NCBI RefSeq assembly: GCF_900162725.1
Contig: NZ_LT799418.1
Span: 1,663,836-1,727,835, forward strand
Length of the DNA: 64,000 nt
Direction of reading: 5' to 3'
Source: Parabacteroides sp. Marseille-P3160
GTDB taxonomy: Bacteria; Bacteroidota; Bacteroidia; Bacteroidales; Tannerellaceae
Of the stretch, positions 17,895 to 25,994 are shown one piece after another (positions within the stretch are counted from its first letter, which is position 1; every line of letters begins with the position of its first letter). The notes beneath the pieces are model-generated. The model was given only the letters and a program-made list of their open reading frames with translations, was not told the origin of the DNA and ran no database searches. The position numbers and the translations under genes were made by a program.

Positions 17895-19900
17895 CCGTTT
17901 GTTTCGCCCCGTAAGGCATTGGCAATGGTCAGATGTTTAAGGTATAATTCTTCCTCCCCAAGATGGCGGTAAGCCTCGGCTAGGTACTCATGCGCTGCTG
18001 CATGGCGTGGCTTGATACCGACGGAACGGTTCAGGTCGGAAGCTGCCTCATCATAATACTTCAGTTGCAGATGCAATTTCCCGCGGTTATATAAAGCCTT
18101 AAAGGAGCGGGGGCTGAGACGAACAGCTTCGTTCAGGCAAATCTGGGCGGCATAGCTCTCGCCTAAATCCGATAAGGTGATCCCTTTACGCACCCAAACG
18201 TCCACATAGCCGGGATAAAGCTTCAAGGCCTTATCAAAACAACGGATAGCCGCATGGGGGTCATGCCCTTTCGTGACACACTCATTTCCCATCAGATAGT
18301 ACTCGTGGGCATACTCTTTCATGGCTTCAGCCTGTTCATGAAGTTTCTCTTTTAATTCACGGATCTGATTTTCCTGGTTGTTCAGGCGAGACAATTTCCG
18401 CTGCAGGAAGCGTCGTATCAGTGGCTTGGAAAGCTCGTTCCGCTTGTCGACCGCTTTGGAAAAAGCGTCCAAGGCTTTCCCCATCTCTCCTTTGGAGAAC
18501 GAATATGCAGCCTGGGAATACAGCAGGTCGGCTTCGCTTTCCTCCATGCTTTCCCGGATCAACTGTTGGTTATTGAACTGCTTGCTGAAAGCGACGATTT
18601 CTTTCCGGACGAACACATCGTAGGGATTCAGTTTCGATTTCAAGACCAGCCCTTCCAACGACATGCACCGGCTCAGGGCGACATAGGCTTGCCCCCCGGC
18701 AAAAACGCCGCGCGACAGGTCAACAATGACACGGGCAAAAGTCAGTCCCTGGCTTTTGTGTACCGTGATCGCCCAAGCCAACCGTATCGGCAGCTGCTCG
18801 AAGGTGCCGATAATCTCTTCCTCTATCCGTTTTTCCTTTTCGTTATATTTATATTTATAGTTCCGCCACGAAGCCGGTTCTACCAAATGCTCCACGCCGT
18901 TATCCAGTAGCACATAGACATGTCCTTCCTCATCGATTCCGGAGATCATGCCGATCGTCCCGTTCACCCAACGCCGGTCGGGATCGTTATCGATAAAAAT
19001 GACTTGAGCCTGTTCCTTTAGCGCCAGATCCAATTGTGTCGGCAGGGATGCTTCGGGGAAATCCCCGCTGATGATGCCGTGATAGATCTGTTCTTCTCCC
19101 GGCAATTCCGCCAGCTTCTCCCGGTTGATCGAATCCACGAGGGAGCGGTGGGTCGCCACTGTAATATACATATCCTCGTTTTGCGGATTGAAGTCAGGGA
19201 AAACCCTCTCGTTCAACAAATCCAAATCCCCGGGGAGCACTTCATTGCTGCGGATATGATCCAGGATACGGATAAAATCCGCATCTTTCTGCCGGTATAC
19301 CTTCTGTAATTCGATCGGAACCAAATTGATCTCCTTAAAGATATGGGCGGAAAAGAAAAAGGAAGATGCGTAAAAACGGGACAAGATCTCCTTCTGGTCT
19401 GTCGTTACTACCGGCTCCAACTGAAAGACATCCCCCACAAACAGCAGTTGCTTCCCGCCGAACGGCAGGCGCGTATTTCCGGAGAATACCCGCAGGATCC
19501 GGTCGATGCAATCGATCGTATCCGCCCGCACCATCGAAATCTCGTCGATAATGATCAGTTCCACTTCCGTGAGCAGCTTGCGCTGTTTCTTTCCGTATTT
19601 GAAGAACTCATAGATCCGCCCTTTCTTGGCGCTCAGGTCGGGATCGTCCGGTAAAATCGGACGAAAGGGTAGTTTGAAGAAGGAATGGAGCGTAACGCCT
19701 CCGGCATTGATCGCAGCAATTCCCGTCGGGGCCAGCACCACATATTTTTTCTTGGTGTGGGCGCAGATATATTTCAGGAACGTGGACTTTCCCGTCCCGG
19801 CCTTTCCCGTAAGAAAAACCGACTGCCGCGTATGCGTAATCAAGTGCAAGGCATCCTGAAAAGGAGCATTATCCGTATCTATTTGAAAAGTAGTTTCCAT
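17891..19900 (-). CDS. PIF1/RecD-like SF1 DNA helicase with C-terminal TPR repeats
   Basis: A 669-residue fusion. The N-terminal 430 residues form an SF1B helicase: Walker A LTGKAGTGKSTFLKY, motif Ia VLAPTGIAAINAGG with TLHSFF, Walker B LIIIDEISMVRAD, motif III QLLFVGDVFQLEPV, and motif VI in AITVHKSQGLTFARVIVDL and QAYVALSRC, as in PIF1. The C-terminal part (from about 480) is helical with TPR-like units such as AIRCFDKALKLYPGYVDVWVRKG. This points to 5'-3' unwinding plus a protein-docking arm. A GTG at 19912 is embedded in a -7-like box (TAGCTTTG, 19912-19919 minus), so the ATG at 19900 is preferred; that leaves a very short leader. Confidence 0.9.
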   Translation of the reverse strand: METTFQIDTDNAPFQDALHLITHTRQSVFLTGKAGTGKSTFLKYICAHTKKKYVVLAPTGIAAINAGGVTLHSFFKLPFRPILPDDPDLSAKKGRIYEFFKYGKKQRKLLTEVELIIIDEISMVRADTIDCIDRILRVFSGNTRLPFGGKQLLFVGDVFQLEPVVTTDQKEILSRFYASSFFFSAHIFKEINLVPIELQKVYRQKDADFIRILDHIRSNEVLPGDLDLLNERVFPDFNPQNEDMYITVATHRSLVDSINREKLAELPGEEQIYHGIISGDFPEASLPTQLDLALKEQAQVIFIDNDPDRRWVNGTIGMISGIDEEGHVYVLLDNGVEHLVEPASWRNYKYKYNEKEKRIEEEIIGTFEQLPIRLAWAITVHKSQGLTFARVIVDLSRGVFAGGQAYVALSRCMSLEGLVLKSKLNPYDVFVRKEIVAFSKQFNNQQLIRESMEESEADLLYSQAAYSFSKGEMGKALDAFSKAVDKRNELSKPLIRRFLQRKLSRLNNQENQIRELKEKLHEQAEAMKEYAHEYYLMGNECVTKGHDPHAAIRCFDKALKLYPGYVDVWVRKGITLSDLGESYAAQICLNEAVRLSPRSFKALYNRGKLHLQLKYYDEAASDLNRSVGIKPRHAAAHEYLAEAYRHLGEEELYLKHLTIANALRGETNG

Positions 19901-19919
19901 TTCTACAGGCACAAAGCTA

Positions 19920-20255
19920 AGGATTTTATTTATTCCCTGCTTTCTTTCCGGAAAACAATCTGAGGGGTCGCTCTATTTTTCTTCGCTTTTGTCCGACTCG
20001 AATTTTAATTCAATTGAATTCCCCTCTTTTTCAGGGAAGCCAACGCTCATGCTGTCTGTCATACCCTTTTTAAGAAAAATGAATATCCGATTGAATCCGT
20101 TCGGCGTAGGCGATTGTCTATTCTGCCGCCCAGTTCCAAGGTAATAGCGGAGAGTAATCCAACCAACAGTTGAGACTGCGGAAGTCTTTCTCTCCTGTAT
20201 TAGATGCAAGTAATAATGCCAATGGGGATCCAATAGGGAAAGTGCAAACTTTCCT
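19920..20255. other. Gene-free interval between divergent helicase and tgt genes
   Basis: No convincing gene. A 117-codon leftward frame (19973-20326) exists, but its N-terminal third is just the translation of the tandem repeat next to it and it matches no family I know. Confidence 0.5.
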
Positions 20256-20340
20256 TTCACCGGCCAGTGAAAGATCTTCCACCGGCCAGTGAAAGATCTT
20301 TTGCCGGCCAGTAGAAAATCTTTCACCAGCGGGCGAAAAT
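20256..20340. repeat. Tandem array of 22-bp units, core CCGGCCAGT
   Basis: Units begin at 20260, 20282, 20304 and 20326, exactly 22 bp apart. Each carries CCGGCCAGT followed by a GAAAGATCTT-like block; the fourth is degenerate (CCAGCGGGCGAAAA). The near-palindrome CACCGGCCAGTG and the palindrome AAGATCTT alternate. A further decayed unit may precede 20256. The array sits in the divergent intergenic region upstream of tgt. Confidence 0.9.
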
Positions 20341-20518
20341 TAGCTTGTCAGTACATTTATATTATAATCAGTATATTGTGATAACAAAATCAATAACCTT
20401 AAAAACGCATTCGAGTGAGGATGATCCAAGAAATAAATCTACCTCTTCTTCTTTATCTGACAGTAGTGATTTTTTTCTCTGCCCGCTTGCCTTGCTTATG
20501 TGATTCGAAATTATAATG

Positions 20519-20526
20519 TACCTTTG
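20519..20526 (+). promoter_or_regulatory. -7 box directly before the tgt start
   Basis: TACCTTTG fits TAnnTTTG but ends 1 bp before the ATG at 20528. If used, the transcript would be leaderless or nearly so. No -33 box at the right distance was found. Confidence 0.4.
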
Positions 20527-20527
20527 C

Positions 20528-21673
20528 ATGAAATTTTTAAGAGTGAAGTTCAACGTACAACATACCGATCCTAAATCCGATGCACGGGCGGGTGTGATCA
20601 CAACCGGTCACGGAACCATCGAAACGCCTATTTTTATGCCTGTCGGTACGCAGGGGGCCGTGAAAGCTGTCCATATGACCGAGCTGGAAAACGATATTCA
20701 TGCGCAGATCATTCTGGGTAATACCTATCATCTCTATCTGCGTCCCGGGCTGGAAATACTGGAGAAGGCCGGCGGATTGCACCGATTCAACAGTTGGGAT
20801 CGTCCGATCCTGACCGACAGCGGAGGCTTCCAGGTCTTTTCGCTCGCGGAGAACCGCAAGCTCTCGGAAGAAGGCGCCGAATTCCGTTCGCATATCGACG
20901 GCTCCAAGCATTTCTTCTCTCCCGAAAAAGTAATGGACATCCAGCGCAGCATCGGAGCCGACATCCTGATGGCTTTCGACGAATGTTGCCCGGGAGATGC
21001 CGACTATGCCTATGCCGAACAGTCGTTGAAACTGACGGAGCGCTGGTTGGACCGCTGCGTGAAGCGTTTCCGGGAAACCGAACCGAAGTATGGGTATGAG
21101 CAAAGCCTCTTCCCTATTGTGCAGGGTTGCGTCTATCCGGATCTACGCATCCGGGCGGCGGAAAAGATTGCCGCCATCGGAGCGGACGGCAATGCCATCG
21201 GGGGCCTGGCGGTAGGCGAGCCGACGGAGAAGATGTATGAGATGATCGAAATCGTGAACGGGGTGCTGCCCAAAGACAAACCCCGCTATCTGATGGGTGT
21301 CGGGACGCCGGCAAACCTGTTGGAAGCCATCGAACGGGGTGTCGATATGTTCGACTGCATCATGCCGACCCGCAACGGGCGCAACGGCCAGTTGTTCACC
21401 CGTTACGGCACGATGAACATGCGGAACCAAAAGTGGGAAAGCGACTTTTCTCCTATCGATCCCGAAGGGACTTCGTTCGTTGACACGCTGTATAGTAAGG
21501 CTTATTTACGCCATTTATTCAAGGCGGATGAAATATTAGGGCTGCAAATTGCTTCAATCCATAACCTTTCTTTCTATCTTTGGCTCGTTAAAGAGGCGCG
21601 ATTGCATATCCAAGCCGGAGATTTCACGGTTTGGAAGGATAAAATGGTACGTCAAATGTCAAACAGGTTATAA
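20528..21673 (+). CDS. tgt: tRNA-guanine transglycosylase
   Basis: A 381-residue bacterial TGT that swaps guanine for preQ1 at position 34 of tRNAs with GUN anticodons, in queuosine synthesis. The first catalytic Asp is in ILTDSGGFQVFSLAE and the nucleophile in VDMFDCIMPTRNGRNG; the recognition segment FDECCPGDADY and the GGLAVGEP motif are present. Zinc ligands near the C-terminus are not all obvious: the family's CxCxxC region reads YSKAYLRHLF here, as in the variant Bacteroidetes enzymes. The start MKFLRVKFNVQHTD is set by homology of the opening beta strand. The permease gene follows by 7 bp. Confidence 0.95.
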   Translation: MKFLRVKFNVQHTDPKSDARAGVITTGHGTIETPIFMPVGTQGAVKAVHMTELENDIHAQIILGNTYHLYLRPGLEILEKAGGLHRFNSWDRPILTDSGGFQVFSLAENRKLSEEGAEFRSHIDGSKHFFSPEKVMDIQRSIGADILMAFDECCPGDADYAYAEQSLKLTERWLDRCVKRFRETEPKYGYEQSLFPIVQGCVYPDLRIRAAEKIAAIGADGNAIGGLAVGEPTEKMYEMIEIVNGVLPKDKPRYLMGVGTPANLLEAIERGVDMFDCIMPTRNGRNGQLFTRYGTMNMRNQKWESDFSPIDPEGTSFVDTLYSKAYLRHLFKADEILGLQIASIHNLSFYLWLVKEARLHIQAGDFTVWKDKMVRQMSNRL

Positions 21674-21680
21674 TAGAGGA

Positions 21681-22766
21681 ATGAAGTTCAGGCTAAAGAA
21701 GATCGATTGGTATATTATCAAGCAGTTTCTGGGGACTTATATCTTCGCGATTGCGTTGATTATCTCCATCTCCGTGGTCTTCGACATCAACGAAAAAATC
21801 GACAAGTTCCTGCAGCCGGAAGTTCCTCTGAAAGCAATCATTTTCGACTATTATTTCAACTTTGTCCCTTACTTCGCCAACCTGTTCAGTCCGCTTTTCA
21901 CTTTTATCGCCGTGATCTTTTTTACTTCCCGGCTGGCCGATAAATCGGAAATTATCGCCATGCTGGCAAGCGGGATGAGTTTCAAGCGCCTGATGGTACC
22001 TTATATGATTTCGGCAACCGTGATCGCTGTCGGCACGTTCATCCTCAATGCGTTTGTTATCCCGCCGGCCAATATCACCCGTATCGATTTCCAGAACAAA
22101 TACATAAAAGATAAGAAAATTATGGACGCACGGAACGTGCAGTTGGAAGTAGAGCCGGGCATCTTCGCTTATTTCGACCGCTACGATGCCCGCGCCAATA
22201 TGGGTTACCGCTTTTCTCTGGAACATTTCGACAAGAAAAAACTGATTTCCCGCTTAACGGCCAAATCCATTAAATACGACTCGCTTTACCAATGGACAAT
22301 CATGGACTATATCATCCGGGATTTCGACGGCATGTACGAAAAGATCAGCGAAGGCTCGCGGAAGGATACGAGCCTGACGATCGTCCCCTCCGACTTCCTC
22401 ATTTCGGAGAATGATTGTGAAACCATGACCAGCCCTCAACTGGCAACCTATATCAGCCGGCAGAAGAAAAGAGGAATCGGCAACATCCAGACGTTTGAAA
22501 TCGAATATCATAAACGGTATGCCACTATCATGGCGTCTTATATCCTTACCATCATCGGCGCCTCTCTCTCTTCGCGGAAGATCAAGGGAGGTATGGGGTT
22601 GAACATCGGGATCGGACTGGGCCTCAGCTTTTCCTATATTCTGTTCATGACCGTCACGTCCACTTTTGCCATCAGCGGAGCCGTCAGTCCGATGGTGGCG
22701 GCTTGGATACCCAATGTCGTCTACACGTTTATCGCCATCTATCTTTACCGCAGAGCTCCGCGGTAA
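21681..22766 (+). CDS. LptF/LptG-family permease (YjgP/YjgQ)
   Basis: A 361-residue inner-membrane protein of the LptF/LptG family, the transmembrane part of the ABC exporter that extracts lipopolysaccharide toward the outer membrane. Six membrane helices are split by a periplasmic beta-jellyroll: three N-terminal (TYIFAIALIISISVVFDI and others), about 130 soluble residues, then three C-terminal (ATIMASYILTIIGASLSSRK, FSYILFMTVTSTFAISG). The start at 21681 has a good ribosome site (agagga); longer upstream frames would run back into tgt. It is probably co-transcribed with tgt. Confidence 0.92.
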   Translation: MKFRLKKIDWYIIKQFLGTYIFAIALIISISVVFDINEKIDKFLQPEVPLKAIIFDYYFNFVPYFANLFSPLFTFIAVIFFTSRLADKSEIIAMLASGMSFKRLMVPYMISATVIAVGTFILNAFVIPPANITRIDFQNKYIKDKKIMDARNVQLEVEPGIFAYFDRYDARANMGYRFSLEHFDKKKLISRLTAKSIKYDSLYQWTIMDYIIRDFDGMYEKISEGSRKDTSLTIVPSDFLISENDCETMTSPQLATYISRQKKRGIGNIQTFEIEYHKRYATIMASYILTIIGASLSSRKIKGGMGLNIGIGLGLSFSYILFMTVTSTFAISGAVSPMVAAWIPNVVYTFIAIYLYRRAPR

Positions 22767-22856
22767 TCTTTTCCCTGCCGGGTTTCGGATGGCCATCCGG
22801 TAAAAAGATGTAAATCCTTAGTATGCTACCTTGTTCTTACTTTCAGTTTTATTACT

Positions 22857-22864
22857 TACCTTTG
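22857..22864 (+). promoter_or_regulatory. -7 box of the AAA/DUF4435 gene
   Basis: TACCTTTG fits TAnnTTTG, 22 bp before the ATG at 22886. A TTG at 22831-22833 is 23 bp upstream, slightly too far. Confidence 0.5.
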
Positions 22865-22885
22865 GTGGGAAATCGAGAAAGTAAT

Positions 22886-24439
22886 ATGGAATTCAAGCTT
22901 CCTGCGAATGTTGATAAAAAGGTTCCGACAATAGACGCCCATACGTTGGTGGTCATTGGCGCCAACGGTGCGGGGAAAACTTCTTTTGGCAAGGAAATTG
23001 TCCGGCAGCATCCGGACGAAGCTATTTATATATCCGGCCTCCACGGTCTGTTCGTCAATTTCAGAGGGAGCGTGGACAGCCTCATCGATTTGAAATCATT
23101 CCACCGGCTGATCGCCGACCGGCTTCTGTCTTCCCCTCTATCGGATTACGAACGTCTCATCCTGCAATTGCAGCAAGAAGAGTTTGAGGCGGCTGTCAAC
23201 TACAAGGAAGCCGGTAAAAAGGAAGAACATCCGCCTCTTCCGATTACGAAAATTGACCGGATTCAGGTGATCTGGGAACATATGTTCCCACATAATCGCC
23301 TCGTCCGTAAATCCGGTTTTTTCGAGTTGGCCTCAACCAGCCGGGACGGGCAATCCTATACCGCCGAACGGATGAGCGACGGGGAAAAGGCCGTTTTCTA
23401 TTTTATCGGTTCCGTCTTGTGCGCTCCTCCCGAAGCGCTCCTAATCATCGAAGAACCGGAGTTATTGCTTCACAATTCCATCAAAAACAATTTATGGGAT
23501 GAGATCGAGGCCATGCGCCCCGATTGTACTTATATCTACCTGACTCACGACATCGACTTTGCCACGTCGCGAACGAACAGTATCCGCCTATGGATTCGCG
23601 CCTTCAATGCGGATCTGCAGGAGTGGGATTATGAAATCATCGAGGGGAACACCAGCCTCCCGGAAGAACTGTACATCGAGATTTTAGGTAACCGCAAACC
23701 TATCCTCTTTATCGAGGGAACGGATGCAAACAGTCTCGACAACCGGCTTTATCCGCTGATCTTCCCGGAGTACCTGGTCAAGCCGATGGGCGGCTGTCAG
23801 AAAGTGATCGAAACGACCAAGGCTTTTACACAGCTCAAGGACTTCCATACGCTGGACTCCAAGGGGATTGTGGATCGCGACCGTCGTACGCCGGGCGAAA
23901 TCGCCTACTTGCGGGAACAAAACATCTTTGTCCCAGATGTCGCTGAAGTCGAAAACCTGCTCATGTTGGAGCCGATCATCCGGACGGTGGCCCGCCGGAT
24001 GTTGAAAGATCCGGATCTGGTCTTCCAGGAGGTCAAGGAGAGCGTGATCGAGCTTTTTACCAAAGAGCTGGAAGCGCAGATCATCCTCCACGCCAAACAC
24101 TGGGTACGGAAGAAACTGGAAACGATTGTAGACCGGAAGATTACGACGGTAGAACAATTGAATGAACATGTACAAAACATTCGGGAAAACATTCATGTCA
24201 ATGAAATCTATCATAAAATAAAAACGGATTTTGAACAATACGCTTCTTCAGGCGATTATAAAAGTATCCTGCGGGTTTACAATCAAAAAGGGATGTTGCC
24301 CCAGAGCCGTTTATGCGGGCTTTGCGGACTGCGGAACAAAGAGACCTATTTTGATTTTATCCTCTCGATATTGAAAGAGAAAAGTAATGATGCAACAGTC
24401 ATCCGGGAGGCTATACGGAAATCGTTGGATATTATATAG
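22886..24439 (+). CDS. ABC-type AAA ATPase fused to a DUF4435 (TOPRIM-like) domain
   Basis: A 517-residue two-domain protein. Residues 1-250 are an SMC/ABC-like ATPase: Walker A VVIGANGAGKTSFG near residue 25, signature RMSDGEKAVFY, Walker B ALLIIEEPELLLH and the switch His in YLTHDIDF. The C-terminal half opens ILFIEGTDANSLDNRLYPL and continues KGIVDRDRRTP and VAEVENLLML; these acidic positions match DUF4435, a TOPRIM-like nuclease fold. The same pair of domains makes up AriA and AriB of the PARIS anti-phage system, which also occurs as a fusion. Here the gene sits among housekeeping genes, so a chromosomal homologue with another role is equally possible. Confidence 0.82.
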   Translation: MEFKLPANVDKKVPTIDAHTLVVIGANGAGKTSFGKEIVRQHPDEAIYISGLHGLFVNFRGSVDSLIDLKSFHRLIADRLLSSPLSDYERLILQLQQEEFEAAVNYKEAGKKEEHPPLPITKIDRIQVIWEHMFPHNRLVRKSGFFELASTSRDGQSYTAERMSDGEKAVFYFIGSVLCAPPEALLIIEEPELLLHNSIKNNLWDEIEAMRPDCTYIYLTHDIDFATSRTNSIRLWIRAFNADLQEWDYEIIEGNTSLPEELYIEILGNRKPILFIEGTDANSLDNRLYPLIFPEYLVKPMGGCQKVIETTKAFTQLKDFHTLDSKGIVDRDRRTPGEIAYLREQNIFVPDVAEVENLLMLEPIIRTVARRMLKDPDLVFQEVKESVIELFTKELEAQIILHAKHWVRKKLETIVDRKITTVEQLNEHVQNIRENIHVNEIYHKIKTDFEQYASSGDYKSILRVYNQKGMLPQSRLCGLCGLRNKETYFDFILSILKEKSNDATVIREAIRKSLDII

Positions 24440-24474
24440 GCTGCCGGGATTTAATTTAAAAGGAAATCGAACGT

Positions 24475-25926
24475 ATGCGAACCTCAACACTTCAATATTT
24501 GTATTTGCAAAAACCGATCAGCACCGCAATTATTGTTTGTCTGATTTCCACCCTTCCTTGGCTCGGGGTAGGCGGCTTCTCCAGCCAACAGGAACGGCAG
24601 GAGGCAATGATTGCTTCCACCATCCTGAAAACCGGTGAATGGACTTTGCCCCAGACCGAATCGGGTATTCCGTCTTATTGTCCGCCGATGGCGCAATGGG
24701 TAATCGCCCTTTGCTCTTATCCGCAGGGAGAAGTAAATACGTTTACGGCGCGACTGCCTTCAGCATTAGCTTTCGCCATCCTGATCGCGGCGGTCCTTAT
24801 TTTTTTCGGTAAACGGATCCGCTTCCAGGAGGCTTTTATCGCCACTTTCCTATTGCTTACCTGCTTTGAAATGCATCGGGCGGGGATGACTGCAGGCTCC
24901 GATATGCTGTTTACGATGTTCCTTTTCCTATCGTTCATCCAACTTTACCGATGGGAGAACAAGCTGGAACTGAAAGGACTTCCGGTTCTTGTTCCGCTCC
25001 TGTTGAGCGGAGCGATACTGACGAAGGGGGTGGTCGGAATCATCCTGCCCCTATTCGTGTTCGGAGTCTATTTGCTGATACTTCGAAAATACTGCATGCG
25101 GAAAGTATTGAAAACCTTGCTTTATACTTGCGTCTCCTCTTTGTTTTTGCCGTTACTCTGGTACATTTCTGCATGGAAAGAAGGAGGTGACGCCTTTCTG
25201 AGCGCGGTATGGTTTGAAAATATAGGACGACTGTCTCCGGTTCCTTTACAGGACGGATATACAACCGTTCCGGTACATAGCTTTTGGTATCACTTTGTGA
25301 CGTTATTCTGTGGTTTTTTCCCGTGGACATTGCTTGCCTTCTTTTCTCTGTTCGGGTTGGAAATCAAACGTTCGGGGAAATCGGTCGGAGAGGTGGCGAA
25401 GACGATCTGGTCGCAGGTTTGTTCATTGGATAAAATCAAGCTGTTCAGCTTGGTTGCTTCGGTCTGTATTTTTGTTTTCTATTCCATTCCGGCGCATAAG
25501 CAAAGTATGGATCTCTTACCTGTTTATCCGTTCATAGGCCTGTTTTTGTCGCAGCTTTTCCTGTATATCACTGAGCATCGCTCTAAGGTGACCCGTGTTT
25601 TCGCCACGTTAGTAGCTATCGTTGTTTCTTTGGGTGTGCTTCTGATCGCATTATTCATGGTAGGGGCATTGAATCCGGCGGAGATTCCGGCGATTCATCC
25701 GGAGATCGCGAAAATACAGGCTCATGCAATGCATATCATCAGCCAGCAGTTCCTTTCGCCTTCGATCGTAACGATCCTTTTATCGCTGTTGCTTCTCGCT
25801 ACCTTGGGAACCGTCTACTACCAGATGTTTAAGCGGATAAATATTAAAATGCTATATGCAACCATTTTATTGACATTCTGCGTGAACTTACTGTACAACG
25901 CAGTCGTTATATATGAAACAGCCTGA
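24475..25926 (+). CDS. ArnT-like / GT39-GT83 family membrane glycosyltransferase
   Basis: A 483-residue polytopic protein of the dolichyl/undecaprenyl-phosphate-sugar transferase class (PMT_2/ArnT). The first periplasmic loop carries the family's acidic and aromatic pattern (FSSQQERQEAMIASTILKTGEW, then PPMAQWVIAL), and about eleven hydrophobic segments follow up to residue 480. Such enzymes move a sugar from a lipid carrier to lipid A, protein or another glycan on the periplasmic side. The acceptor is unknown. It lies 35 bp after the AAA/DUF4435 gene. Confidence 0.88.
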   Translation: MRTSTLQYLYLQKPISTAIIVCLISTLPWLGVGGFSSQQERQEAMIASTILKTGEWTLPQTESGIPSYCPPMAQWVIALCSYPQGEVNTFTARLPSALAFAILIAAVLIFFGKRIRFQEAFIATFLLLTCFEMHRAGMTAGSDMLFTMFLFLSFIQLYRWENKLELKGLPVLVPLLLSGAILTKGVVGIILPLFVFGVYLLILRKYCMRKVLKTLLYTCVSSLFLPLLWYISAWKEGGDAFLSAVWFENIGRLSPVPLQDGYTTVPVHSFWYHFVTLFCGFFPWTLLAFFSLFGLEIKRSGKSVGEVAKTIWSQVCSLDKIKLFSLVASVCIFVFYSIPAHKQSMDLLPVYPFIGLFLSQLFLYITEHRSKVTRVFATLVAIVVSLGVLLIALFMVGALNPAEIPAIHPEIAKIQAHAMHIISQQFLSPSIVTILLSLLLLATLGTVYYQMFKRINIKMLYATILLTFCVNLLYNAVVIYETA

Positions 25927-25994
25927 CAATAAGAAATTGAAAAATAAAATTAAAATGCGGGTTTCCAAACGAACTTTGCTCAACAGATTCACCT

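Noticed and set aside
19973-20326. 117-codon leftward ORF next to tgt
   Set aside because: Its first third is the 22-bp array read through three frames; no ribosome site, family or export signal is visible.
20256-20340. CRISPR array
   Set aside because: The unit is 22 bp with no separate repeat and spacer of normal size, and no cas genes occur in the window. The same holds for the arrays at 37.1 and 60.5 kb.
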